NCBI RefSeq assembly: GCF_910596095.1
Contig: NC_056543.1
Coordinates: 24,810,542-24,874,541 of the forward strand
From: Thunnus maccoyii
Lineage: Eukaryota > Chordata > Actinopteri > Scombriformes > Scombridae
DNA length: 64,000 nt
Reading direction: 5' to 3'
Positions 41,105 to 51,794 of the stretch are shown here, piece after piece (within the stretch, counting starts at the first letter, position 1; the number at the start of each line of letters is the position of its first letter). Position numbers and translations under genes: made by a program. The notes under the pieces were generated by a model. That model worked only from the letters and a program-made list of their open reading frames with translations, ran no database searches and was not told the DNA's origin.

Positions 41105-41950
41105 CACCTCACATCTACCTATCTCCTCATTATCACGGACTCACATCTACCCACCTCCTCCTCCACTGGCCTCCATCCTACATTGTCACGGACTCACATC
41201 TACCCACCTCCTCCTCCACTGGCCTCCATCCTACATTATCACGGACTCACATCTACCAACCTCCTCCTCCACTGGCCACCATCCTACATTATCGCGGACT
41301 CACATCTACCCACCTCCTCCTCCACTGGCCTCCATCCTACATTATCACGGACTCACATCTACCCACCTCCTCCTCCACTGGCCTCCATCCTACATTATCA
41401 CAGACTCACATCTACCCACCTCCTCCTCCTCTGGCCTCCATCCTACATTATCACGGACTCACATCTACCCACCTCCTCCTCCACTGGCCTCCATCCTACA
41501 TTATCACGGACTCACATCTACCAACCTCCTCCTCCACTGGCCACCGTCCTACATTATCACAGACTCACATCTACCCACCTCCTCCTCCACTGGCCTCCAT
41601 CCTACATTATCACAGACTCACATCTACCCACCTCCTCCTCCACTGGCCTCCATCCTACATTATCACAGACTCACATCTACCCACCTCCTCCTCCACTGGC
41701 CACCATCCTACATTATCACAGACTCACATCTACCCACCTCCTCCTCCACTGGCCTCCATCCTACATTATCACAGACTCACATCTACCCACCTCCTCTTCC
41801 ACTGGCCTCCATCCTACATTATCACAGACTCACATCTACCAACCTCCTCCTCCACTGGCCTCCGTCCTACATTATTACTGATTCCCATCTACCCACCTCC
41901 TCCTCCACTGGCTTCTGTCCTACATTATTACGGACTCACATCTACCTATA
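41105..41950 (+). repeat. 53-bp minisatellite, unit 1 (about 15 copies)
   Basis: The unit begins GGACTCACATCTACCCACCT and continues with CTCCTCCACTGGCCTCCATC, then CTACATTATCAC. The pyrimidine-rich plus strand has no in-frame stop in long stretches of every frame. Since 53 is not a multiple of three, the open frames encode a 53-residue period spanning three units. Likely noncoding 3' flank. Confidence 0.95.
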
Positions 41951-41955
41951 ACCTA

Positions 41956-42138
41956 GAGGTTTCTGTGTTTCAGCAGTTAGAGATAATTTCCAGTGGGAAA
42001 CATCTGGTTTTCACAAAAGAACTCAGCGATCTTATCTACAGTCACATCAGAGATGGGATGGTGACGACCGACAACTGTAGCCTTCATCTTGAAGGAAAAA
42101 AGAATAATGGAGGTTTCTCTTTTTTCCTTCAAGATGAA
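41956..42138 (+). pseudogene. 116-bp relict of the orphan gene plus second hairpin, unit 1
   Basis: 41956-42071 is a near copy of the coding segment 40157-40272 (EVSVFRQLEIISSGKHLVFT region). It is joined abruptly to a copy of the post-stop sequence with the 21-bp inverted repeat (42083-42103 and 42118-42138). It looks like the leftover of a second gene copy whose middle and 3' coding parts were lost. Confidence 0.9.
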
Positions 42139-42149
42139 CGCAAGAAGTC

Positions 42150-42335
42150 CCGCCTCACATCTACCTATCTCCTCATTATTACGGATTCACATCTACCTAT
42201 CTCCTCATTATTACGGATTCACATCTACCTATCTCCTCATTATTACGGATTCACATCTACCCACCTCCTCCTCCACTGGCCACCGTCCTACATTATTACT
42301 GACTCACATCTACCTGCCTCCTCTTTCCTCCTGCA
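42150..42335 (+). repeat. Short 32-bp minisatellite after the relict, unit 1
   Basis: Repeats of ATTCACATCTACCTATCTCC plus TCATTATTACGG, about three copies, then one 53-bp type copy. The 32-bp unit is a shortened form of the 53-bp unit. Confidence 0.85.
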
Positions 42336-42379
42336 CCACTGGTCTCTGTCCTAAAACATCGAGGGGCAGAGACCAGTGG
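42336..42379 (+). repeat. 13-bp perfect inverted repeat, unit 1
   Basis: CCACTGGTCTCTG (42336-42348) and CAGAGACCAGTGG (42367-42379) enclose an 18-nt loop. The same structure is present in unit 2. Confidence 0.85.
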
Positions 42380-42439
42380 AGCAGGTTAGTTACCTCACTG
42401 AGGGGGTTAAGGTTAGGCTTAGGGTTACCTTGATGTAGG

Positions 42440-42632
42440 GCAGGACTGAGGGCCACTTCAGTGACACCTTATAGCTAGGAGATGAGGGTTCGAGCCCCGA
42501 GCCTGAGTCTCTTCTAGTTTGTGCGCTGTCTGCTGTGGTGGTGTGGGTTTACTCTGGGGACTCTGGTTTCCTACCATTTTTCATTAATTGGACACTCTAA
42601 ATTACCCCCAAAGCTTAACTGGTTCATGATTA
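42440..42632 (+). mobile_element. SINE-like fragment, unit 1
   Basis: GATGAGGGTTCGAGCCCCGA contains a tRNA-type B box (GGTTCGAGCC). The following GTGTGGGTTTACTCTGGGGA, CTCTGGTTTCCTACC and ATTGGACACTCTAAATTACC resemble the body of a widespread fish repeat. The 5' A-box part is poorly preserved. Confidence 0.55.
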
Positions 42633-43616
42633 CAAAAATGCAATAAAAATCATTCAATAAAAAATTAAAATTTCACATCTGCTTTCAATTATTCTTTTAT
42701 CTTTTGCAGTCAAAACATCACTGGTTCAATTAAAGACAATCATACTTTTACAGTTGAATTCTGTGTAAAGGCATACAAATACAAGAAATATATATTCACT
42801 GTTATTTATTGTGTACATCTATTGTTGTAAAGATTTCAAACTATGTAAGCTTCCGTTGTGCCTGGATTGTGCTTCTTCATGAGTACCATCTTCAGAGGTA
42901 AAATCAAACACTCAGAGTTCTGTTGCAAATAACTAGATTTAAAAATAAATAAATATTGGTACAATTAAGAAGAAACGGTAATGTTGTCTTGTAGCACTCA
43001 CACTATTTCAACACATTTGTTGTTGCTGATTAAAAACAGACATGCTGTTCCTTGATTGTGTTATATGTTTCAAATTTGAGGAAAACTCTTAGTTGAGCGT
43101 TCAATGTGTGTTGAGGCAACAGACAGGAAGAATGACACATGACAACTGCACAATTAATTTAAAGTATTTTATTGATATAAGCCATTAAGCTTCCATTAAG
43201 CAGAGGAAAGACTTGGATTGAAGCATTGTTTGAGCTGTTATTGCACTGTCAGCAAATATGAATTAATCTTTTACTAATGTAAGAGTAATTATATTTGACC
43301 TTCTATTGAATACTTTACACAAAATATCACAAAATTGTATAAAATTGCTTTCTACATTTATGCCCGAATGCTTTTTAGGCATGTCTTGAAGCATTTGTTT
43401 CATGTTGTTGAAAAATGCTCACTTTCAACCATGTCTTCCAAGGCGTACTGTACCTATCTGCAGACGGCTTCAAATGTTTTCACCAAACATTTAAGCAGGA
43501 TGATGTTTGGGCACGTTGAGCTCTATAGTACAGCTGTGAGGACAAATCCTGTGAAAACAAATCAGTATTAGATAGTTGGTTTCGTTAGGTTCCAGTTTCA
43601 ACAATCATTTAATCTG
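42633..43616 (+). other. Unit flank with candidate poly(A) signals, no gene seen
   Basis: Two AATAAA motifs at 42642 and 42656 are the first good poly(A) signals after gene copy 1, so a transcript might run through the minisatellites to here. The remaining sequence has no supported gene. Confidence 0.4.
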
Positions 43617-44946
43617 TTAAAGGGAATGCATCATGTACATTTCCAGGTCTAGAATTATATTTTGGGGTTCAACAGTTCAAAAAACACTTTATGCTTGTCA
43701 GCTCCTCCCCTGTTTGAAACAGGCTGTTTTAGCTCCTGTCTCTTTAAGACCCCCTCCCCGATGAGCCTGCTCTGTTCTGATTGGTTAGCTCCAGCTAAGT
43801 AGTACAGTGGAAACCACATATAATCATCATGTCTGTGTCAGTTTTTCTTTATTTCTCATGCAGATTACCATCTAACTGACATTTGTATATTTATGCACAA
43901 ATAATCTTGCTTTTAATTTGACAAGCTTACATTATTGATTTCTAGTTGACATTGTGGCTGTATGTGATGTGCTATTGTGTGTAGCTTTGTATTTTGCATT
44001 ATGTGTCCTGTGTGTTTTTTGCTTTGTAATGTTTGTTATTGTTCCGTTATATGTTTTAATTGTGACCTGCCAAAGGGACTGCAGATGAAAATTAGCTATA
44101 AGCTAACTCTGGTACAGTACATCAAATGGTAACATTTATGTTTAACACTGTACATGGTCCCAATAAATATTTAAATAAATAAATATTACATGAATGCTGT
44201 TTCAAACACTTGTTTCGCTGCTGCATCTCATTGGCTCGTTTATGGCAGTTTGTCATAAACTTCAAGGAGACTATGTTTTTCATTGCGACAAAATGACTTT
44301 TATTTTCCTGTCATGATTCCAGTGTGCATGCAGCACCAGCCTCAGGTAACCAGCGCGAAGCAGACGGGTTACTGCGGTTACAGCTGCACATATACATATC
44401 ATACGTGTATCATGGGAGTAAAGTGAAAAAAAAAAAAAAAAAAAGAATTACCACAGTTTTACATTTTTTTCCATATGTTGTCATGTATGAAAAGACCCAA
44501 AATGAACACTGTAAGCAGACTACTTGATTACTATAGGTGAATTATTTAAACAGCATTTGTATAGGAATGATTCTGTCCCGAGCTTTTTGATCCATATAAG
44601 CGGTCAATCACTGTAACTGTGATCATTATAAGCAGTTTCCACTGTAGTAGATTTCACTTATTTTTCTAATTTTTTTACTCGAAATGCAAACTTTTCAAAT
44701 ACATCCGTATATGTTTGAGCAAAGGCTACGAAATGGATGGCCATTTGTGGTCATGCGTGTAATAATGTGATGTCATCATGAGGACGAAGTAGAGATAACA
44801 TTGCAAACTGAGCATTCAGAGCTCAGGGAGCATTTTTACATATGTTCACCTCATGTTTTGGACCTTTGACTGAGTTTAACATAGTCGTCATCATAACAGT
44901 ATAAAAATAACAGAAAATCACATAAAGCATGATAGGTCCCCTTTAA
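43617..44946. mobile_element. TTAA-flanked non-autonomous DNA element, unit 1
   Basis: Bounded by TTAA at 43617-43620 and 44943-44946, with ends AGGGAATGCATCATG and CATGATAGGTCCCCT, a variant of the common fish 'TTAAAGGGGACCTATTATG' element. TTAA duplication suggests piggyBac-type mobilisation. A LINE-like 3' tail (TGACCTGCCAAAGGGACTGC to the AATAAATAAATA run, about 44060-44190) is nested inside. No transposase. Confidence 0.75.
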
Positions 44947-45648
44947 CAGTTCTCAATAACGAATTTATATCTGATGAATAATAAATAATGAACTTGGTAA
45001 ATAAAATACATTGCTCCAAACCCCCACTATGTAGGAGTTCAATGCAGATGATGATATAGACCTGTTACTTTCTGTCACCTTATAACACAGGCTTAACAGA
45101 ATCTACATAAAATAAAATAAAATAAACATTACAGCTGACTGTAAATTCACAGCGCTGTGATGAAGTGAATGTATCTGACTGGGTTCCATGCCCAAAGCCC
45201 ACTGAACAGTGGAAATTGAGTTATCGAGAGCCAGTTTCTTTCTGCCCACTCATTGCACAACAAAGACACGTGAGCCAGAGTTGAGTCTCAAGGGGCAATA
45301 TTAACCCCCCCCCCCCCCCCAATATGTCCAGTTACAACCAGTTATCATTCTCTGGATTGCAGTGCTGTTCAGACTCTGAAATCAACAGTCCTCAAGAGGG
45401 TAAAGCCTTGCATCTTCCCACTGTGTATGTACCTGTATGTACAATAGTGATGCATTATTAGACAGGAGAGATTTTTTAAGTATTTTAATACAAACCATGA
45501 CAATTCAGACCATTTAACATACCAAAGATCATGGTCCATGGGTCCATTAGCATTTGGTATCCATGAGACACAGCTGAAAGCCACATCTGTATATAAGACA
45601 TCAATTTATATAAGTAATTCTTAAGATATGTGTCTACAGATTTTAAAA
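44947..45648 (+). other. Unit 1 distal flank, no gene seen
   Basis: AT-rich DNA with an AAATA run near 45108 and a poly(C) tract at 45307-45320 that is shorter in unit 2. Ends at the junction with unit 2. Confidence 0.5.
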
Positions 45649-45754
45649 CTGTTGAACTTTGACATGCCTGCTCGGTGACTCCTTTAAGCCTCAGTTGAGG
45701 AGTCGACCATTCAGCGATGAACACCAGTTAATCTGCACATTGGCCTGATGGCCC

Positions 45755-47505
45755 TGTTGGAACGGGCAGTAGTGCGTGTGGTTATTAGCAATAATTCATA
45801 ATTATCATAGATATTATGAATTATGAAAATAAGATATTGTTAACCTTAATCAATAATTCGGGCACCAACTGTTGGATCTATGAGGAACACAGTTGATTAT
45901 TTGCAATAATTATCAAGGATAATAAACCAATTATGACAATTAATAGAATTATTAATATGAATTAACAAATACGGGGCACCACCCGGAAACCGGGACCAAT
46001 AACCAAACAAGGTAGTCTCATAAATGGGAGTTCACCTAGAATGTTAATATCTGAGAGATAAACATTCAAGGATGAACAAAGAAGGGTTGAATTCGAGCTC
46101 TGACTCCTTCAATCAGCCACTTTTCACAATATTACACACAATAATGACAGAAGAACTTCTCTTTAAAGATATAACAGTGTTTATTAAACTTAGCAAAATT
46201 AACAAAGTTAACAAATGCTTCATTCAATAAACAACTATCCTAAGATCTAATCCTACCAAACAAAACACAAACAGCTATGTACAGGGTTGGACACATGCAG
46301 GGGAATGCGTGTGTGTGTGTGCGTGCGTGCGTGTGACACAAGATGGCAACGGGGCCTGACGTGATGACATCGCCGGACGTGACTATGGGAGGAAGTCACG
46401 TCGCGCGAGAACCGGATGGCAGAAATGTGGCGGTGTCTTGGTTAGACAGAAGCAAGACGGCGCCGCCTGGCGGAAGAGAAGCTTTGTCCACAGACAGCGT
46501 GTGTACGGACGGCAGTCTGTAACGCACGTTGTCTGGTTTCTGATCGACAAAGCAACTTACTTTCTCTCTCACGATGGCACAAACAGCAGTAGTCCCGAGC
46601 GGGACAAACACAAAACAGTCTAGCGTGGTGAACACAACTAAACAGGCAGCAAACTTAAAATACTCCTAAGAGTAAAGCAGGAAAAAATGGACTCGGCGGT
46701 CCGTAAACAACACAACAAACAATAGCAAAAGCTAAGAGCTAAATGCTAAGCAACAGCAACTGATGCTGATAAGAACACACAATTAACACTGCCTCTGCCC
46801 AGACTTATGCCTATTACTTGGTCGCTTCAGATAGCGAGCAGGGTGTGTGTGTAATCCGTCTTTATGTCCGGCTTTGTCCTGGGCTCGGATGCAGACGGTG
46901 GCCGTTCTCGCACGGTCGGCGAAAAACACGGCAGCTGGCTCTCGGCGGGGTGGCGGAGAGAACAGCAGAGTCGACTCGGTGAAGAAGCGTTTCTTCCGTC
47001 TCGAGGAAATTGAGGACGCTGGTTGCAGCAGCGGTCTCTCTCGGATCCGGGAATGTGTTCGGGTGAACACGGGCGAAGTCTCGTCTCGTCCGGCGAGGGG
47101 AGTCTTCGATGAGGGGAAAACACGTGCGTGGGGTACCCCCTTTAGTCAGCTGACTCACAGAGGAACCGGAGTTACCCCTTGCTCAGTGACATGGGAAAGG
47201 CGTGTGCGTCGGGGCACATTCAGTTTTTAAAGGGGTGGTGATGTCATGGCTGCGTCATCAGGACTCTCCGCTGTGCAGGAGCGTCTCCGCCAATGAGACT
47301 GTATGTTGACTGCTCCTTGCTGAGGTGTGAAAATCGCAAAGCATCCTTGGAAATGGAGTTTGCAATGGACTCCCATCGTCTAAGCAGTATTTTTGTCGCT
47401 ATTCCTTTGTCTCGGGGAAAACAAAGGAATAAAGCACCTCGTGGTCAGGCCTCACAGGTTACATGTAGGCCTTCTTTGTGTGACCTCATGGTTTGAGGCC
47501 CAACA
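45755..47505. mobile_element. LTR-like element (probable solo LTR), unit 2
   Basis: 1.75 kb with TGTTGG and CCAACA ends, inside a 4-bp GCCC duplication. Unit 1 shows the empty site (GATGGCCCTTTAATG). TG/CA ends, the short duplication and the absence of coding sequence fit a solo LTR of unknown family. Near-identity with the copy in unit 3 reflects duplication of the host unit. Confidence 0.65.
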
Positions 47506-48102
47506 GCCCTTTAATGTGGAATTAGGCTGCAAATAAGAAAACTGGGGAGGCTGGATGCTGCAACTCATCCCTCTCATGCAGCTGTTTTAATTGTGGACCA
47601 CTGCAGAAATGTAGTATGTTCACAACATCTTTAATTTATCTGGGCCAAAGTTGAAATGACAGTGTTGAGCCACTGTAGTAAGCTCACTATTTTACTCTCT
47701 CATTAGTGTAAATCTTACAGCTGCACTAGTAAAATCTAGTAACACTTTATTTTATGTCCTGTAATGTGCTAATAATTTCCTTGAAAGTTTCCATGAAAAG
47801 TCCTGTAATTTGATACTAATTATAGGGAAAATAGAGACAATGTTATGAGACAGCTACCTGAGTTTAGTTAGTTGTTTTGAGTTTATAAGTTTTCATTTTC
47901 AGAGGCAATTACTGGAAAATCCAAGTAAGTATTCATTTATTATTGGAAACGTTTTTTTTCCATATTTGTTTGACAAATGTGACATTCATGCATGTTCATT
48001 TAACCTGCTGCACACTGACTAAAAACTCTATATTACATTGTGCTTCCTAAGAATTTACAAATGAAATAGTCTGCCTCATAATCTGTCATGTCACATGTAT
48101 AT

Positions 48103-50754
48103 GGGTGGTTGACGTGACGCTCCATTTTTGTGTTCTTGGTGACAAATGTAAATAATAATATATAATATTTCATTAAAATCTCTGTTTTTTATACAGTATA
48201 ATCGTCCAGAACTAATACATCTGTAATTAATGAGCATTACAATTCAAATATGTAAATATTTTGTTTTAAACATGACATTTGTCCACTGGCGTGACTGTCC
48301 GGAGTAGCATTGCTCATCTCAAAACTACTGTATTTAAATTAATAATAAGTCAAAATACATTAAAATACTTGAATATATATTATAGTAGTGTTAACTTACA
48401 GAAACTAAGGTTATAAGTCTTAAGGTCACCATTTAGAATAATTATGAAACGTTACATTTTGTCCGCAAAACTGGTGTCCACCTGGTGTGAAGCCACTCTG
48501 TAGATATAAAACAGGCATTAATTTGGGTACCCTATTACTGAGAGGGGTCCTTCTTCATCCAGGAAGTACAGTAGACATCACTGGAGCAGATGCACTGCAC
48601 ACAAGGTGAGTTCTGTCTCAAATCTTTTCATAATTTTGCTATTTCTGTGCATTGTTAGAAATGGGATCCATTGTGCAGTCCTTTTGTGTGACGTAATTTA
48701 AGCACTGATCTGAAAATTTTCATCAATTTATATTGATTGACTATTGAAAATAATGTAAACCTTTGGTGTGACAGCACTGTCCTATAGTGTGACATGAACT
48801 GAACGTCACACTGGTGGACATGGCTGTCACACCAGTGGATGTAGGTTCTATGAAGGAGTACAAACCCATCACTCTCTCTCTCCTAACCACTCAATAGTCA
48901 CTCAATACAGGAACAAGGCTAACTGTTACCTTTTAAGCAGTGTACCCTACACATGGGGGCTAAAGCGAATAATGTGGAACTATTCAGAGAGAGCTCATGG
49001 GAAAGGTGCTCCTGATGGAGTTGGGGGAGCAGTGAAACGAATGGCAGACAACCACATCCATGGGGGGCAAGACCTTAAAAGCCCAAAGGATGTCTATGAG
49101 TTCCTAGTCCAAAAAGAGGTCACAAACATAAGATTCAAGTGGATCGATGAGGCAGATATCCAGGTGTTTGACGAGATGTTGCCACCGTCTGTCCCAAAAG
49201 TACCCGGCATATTAAACACGCACCAAATACTTTCCTTCTCTGTCGGAGAGATCTTCTATAGGGCACTCAGCTGTTTCTGCCGGTTCCCAGAGATGTGCCA
49301 CTGCTTCTCTCCAAGCAAGATGAGGCCAGACAAATCAAAAGATTTGGAGGAACCACTCACCTCTGAAGTCCAAGCGACCCAGCCTGAGAATCCCAATAGT
49401 GGAGAGGAAGCTGAGGAAGAGCTTGACGACAAGTACACTGTAGGGAAATTCGTCATTGTCTGCTATGACCAGAAGCCATTTGTGGGCCAGATCACACAAC
49501 TAAATGCTGAGCATATTGAGGTCAATTGCATGGTGCAAATTTGTGGGAAAAACATCTTCAAATGGCCTGCTAAGCGAGACTGCATTATGTACAGCAAGGA
49601 CGAACTTGTCAGTGTCATCTCTGAGCCAGAGCCCCACCAGCGTGGAGCCCAACTCACCAAATATGACTGGCTGCTGTTCAATGAGGTGTGAAAGGAGGAG
49701 GATGAGTCCTTAAACACTACAGCTTTTTTTTTATTTTGTTTGTATTTCAAGCTGTACTCTTGTGCTGGGTTGTTTAATGAATTTTACCCAAACAGTAGTT
49801 TTTAGGTCAGTTCCAGTGGTTATGAATTGTGACAAGTATGGCTATTTGAAAAATGATTTTACTTGAGCACTAAAAATGGGACTGAATTTAATACAGAGAA
49901 CTCTAATTTTAATTCTTTATCCTGTCTAGTTTTGACTTGAACAAAAATGTAATGAATTTTAAGATAAATTTGAAAAAGAAAAGTAATAATAAGCCAGGAC
50001 AATTTTGTTTACATGTTCATGTTGTGTTGCTAAATGTTACTAGTCTGGCTATCTTAATTGTACAAAAAACATTTGAACTTCAGGTTATAACTTTATTTTA
50101 ATGAATTGTTAATGATTTTGAAGGTAATGAATTTTAAAATAAATTTGAACAGGAAAAAATAAATGTGACTTTGTAACAAAACATGGGCATAAGGTATTTA
50201 TTGTCCAATGGTGTGACGGAATGTCCTGTGGTGTGACAAACTGAATTATGAGTGGAAAAGGCATTTTAATGCACAAATTCATGTAAAAAGTGTTGAATAG
50301 CATAATAATGATATCATCACTATGCACATATAAGGATGAATTGAAGCTTCATTAGGTTTTATACTAATTATAATGAATATAACCCAACCGTTTGGGTGAA
50401 GTCCCTATGTGGACATCTTATAGTAGGGTAATGACATGATTGCGAATTTTTATTGGTTACTTTTGATGTGGAAATATAATTAGAACAAATTGATAAGGAT
50501 TATGCATATTTGTCTTATCTGGCAAACAATCTCTGAATTAAATATTAATATTAAAAATGTTGTCCCACCGGTGGACAATTTTTAGGAGTACCACACAAAA
50601 AAGTGAAAAAAATCTAAAATAAATGAGGAATTGGTAATGAACACAATCAATTTTGAGTTACTTACATATAAAGCAATACAATTATGTGTCATTTGACATA
50701 AATTTTAAAAATATATTTTTTTCCACTTTGGATTTGAGTTCACGTCAACCACCC
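48103..50754 (+). mobile_element. DNA transposon with 15-bp TIRs and ATAT duplication
   Basis: Exact ends GGGTGGTTGACGTGA and TCACGTCAACCACCC, flanked by ATAT on both sides; unit 1 shows the empty site. Both subterminal regions carry repeated GTCCANTGGTGTGAC-like words on both strands: near 48281, 48476, 48762-48835, 50201-50238 and 50560. These are probable transposase-binding sites. It holds one open transposase-like exon on the plus strand and nothing recognisable in its left 0.8 kb, so it may be internally deleted. The 4-bp duplication would fit Sola-type elements, but the superfamily is not established. Confidence 0.85.
48972..49691 (+). CDS. Transposase-like protein, 3'-terminal exon (239 codons)
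   Basis: Open frame from ATG to TGA inside the 2.65-kb transposon. The frame extends upstream without stops to an acceptor TTTTAAGCAG at 48931-48940, adding PYTWGLKRI, so this is probably the last exon of a longer transposase. The N-terminal part, MWNYSERAHGKGAPDGVGGA VKRMADN, carries the HGKG-x-DG-GG-KR signature that I recall from uncharacterised transposase-like proteins of fish and cnidarians. A Glu-rich linker (about 120-150) leads to a beta-rich C-terminal module (VGKFVIVCYDQKPFVGQITQ, ending WPAKRD) resembling a small SH3/Tudor-like fold. The start methionine is not established. The uninterrupted frame suggests the element is young. Confidence 0.65.
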   Translation: MWNYSERAHGKGAPDGVGGAVKRMADNHIHGGQDLKSPKDVYEFLVQKEVTNIRFKWIDEADIQVFDEMLPPSVPKVPGILNTHQILSFSVGEIFYRALSCFCRFPEMCHCFSPSKMRPDKSKDLEEPLTSEVQATQPENPNSGEEAEEELDDKYTVGKFVIVCYDQKPFVGQITQLNAEHIEVNCMVQICGKNIFKWPAKRDCIMYSKDELVSVISEPEPHQRGAQLTKYDWLLFNEV

Positions 50755-51119
50755 ATATGTAACCAATATGAACGTGATTTTGTGTCGTTTTGTCTCTCAT
50801 TCTGTGAATAAGACATCAAGTCTGTAGCTCTGTGAGACTCCATTACTTACCAGAAAACGAGTTTATTCATTGAATCACGGATGGTTCTGGAGTGGGTCCA
50901 GTTTTAAGGGGCTATAATACCCCTGTGACAAAAAGCAAGGACGTCCTAATGTGTGAAGGCGTTTTCTCCTGAAGCCAGGGCTTCCCCGTTTTTCAAACTA
51001 GCTATCATTGTCATTTTAATAAAAAGATCAAATTCATTTCTTGACCATTTAACAGCCACTGTTCACATCATATTATCAGCCTCGGTTTACTAGTTGTTTT
51101 TTGAGCAGCTGTATAACTT

Positions 51120-51570
51120 TAGCGCCGACTTGTCTGAAAACGAGAAATCTGTCAAACGGTGCCGCCGGTGCCTAGCAACGGTTGCTATGACAGAGTCGCG
51201 GGTTTTGAAAATAGTCAGTTACTTTATTCTGTGACGTAATCATGACGAGTGATCAACGTGTAGCCTAGTTACACTTTGATTTGTGACGTGTAGTCATAGA
51301 TATGTGACGTGGTCATGAGCAGTGATCAACGTGTAGTCTCTCTTTGATCTCTGTAGTCTCACTTTGATCTCTGTAGTCACACTTTGATCTCTGTAGTCAC
51401 ACTTTGATCTCTGTAGTCTCTCTTTGATCTCTGTAGTCACACTTTGATCTCTGTAGTCACACTTTTATCTGTATCGTCACCCTTTGATTTGTGCTTTGAT
51501 TCTTTGATCTAGTCACAGATAAAAGCTATGAAAGTGGAAACATTTATGTATATAGGGCACCAGAATATTC
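51120..51570 (+). promoter_or_regulatory. Promoter of orphan gene copy 2
   Basis: Same order as copy 1: TAGCAACGGTTGCTA at 51173-51187, TGACGT words, a 20-bp CTTTGATC array expanded to six intact and one altered copy (51333-51475), and TATATAG at 51549-51555. Between TATA box and ATG it keeps about 60 bp (including CAAATCGAGTTATTCTGACA) that copies 1 and 3 lack. Confidence 0.6.
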
Positions 51571-51794
51571 AAGACCAACCTCAAATCGAGTTATTCTGAC
51601 AGACCACTGAGTGAAAACTAAGCCAAGCGCAGTTCTCAATACGCAAAACATCGAAGATAATCAATCCTGATAGCTACAGTTAATAAGCATCGAAGGTAAT
51701 CGAGCTTACAGTTTGATTACAGTAACAGAGCATCGAAGCTAATCAAGCTTACAGTCGGATTACAGTAACAGAGCATCGAAGACAAGAGAAGAAA

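Larger units (their letters stand above)
37365..45648 (+). repeat. Tandem array, unit 1
   Basis: First of three long direct repeats. All begin CTGTTGAACTTTGACATGCC, here just after the nyx poly(A) signal. The unit is 8.3 kb: about 1.6 kb of upstream sequence, an intact 675-codon gene, minisatellites and gene relict, a SINE-like piece, a TTAA-type element and flank. Unlike unit 2 it lacks both the LTR-like element and the 2.65-kb DNA transposon. Confidence 0.97.

Noticed and set aside
41013-41951. Pro/Leu/Ser-rich open frames of 230-312 codons over the minisatellites in all three units
   Set aside because: They have no ATG at their start, and their openness follows from a 53-bp repeat unit without stops. 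The apparent protein is only the repeat read through three frames.
42405-42440. Telomere-like words (GGTTAAGGTTAGGCTTAGGGTT-type)
   Set aside because: Only two or three imperfect units are present, so it is more likely the edge of the SINE-like piece than an interstitial telomere.
43335-43571. 78-codon frame nearly identical in units 1 and 2 (55849-56085)
   Set aside because: The similarity is explained by duplication of the whole unit. There is no recognisable domain or supporting signal.
46783-47230. Several frames of 95-127 codons in the GC-rich part of the LTR-like element
   Set aside because: They overlap on both strands, lack similarity to known proteins and arise from GC-rich, stop-poor sequence.
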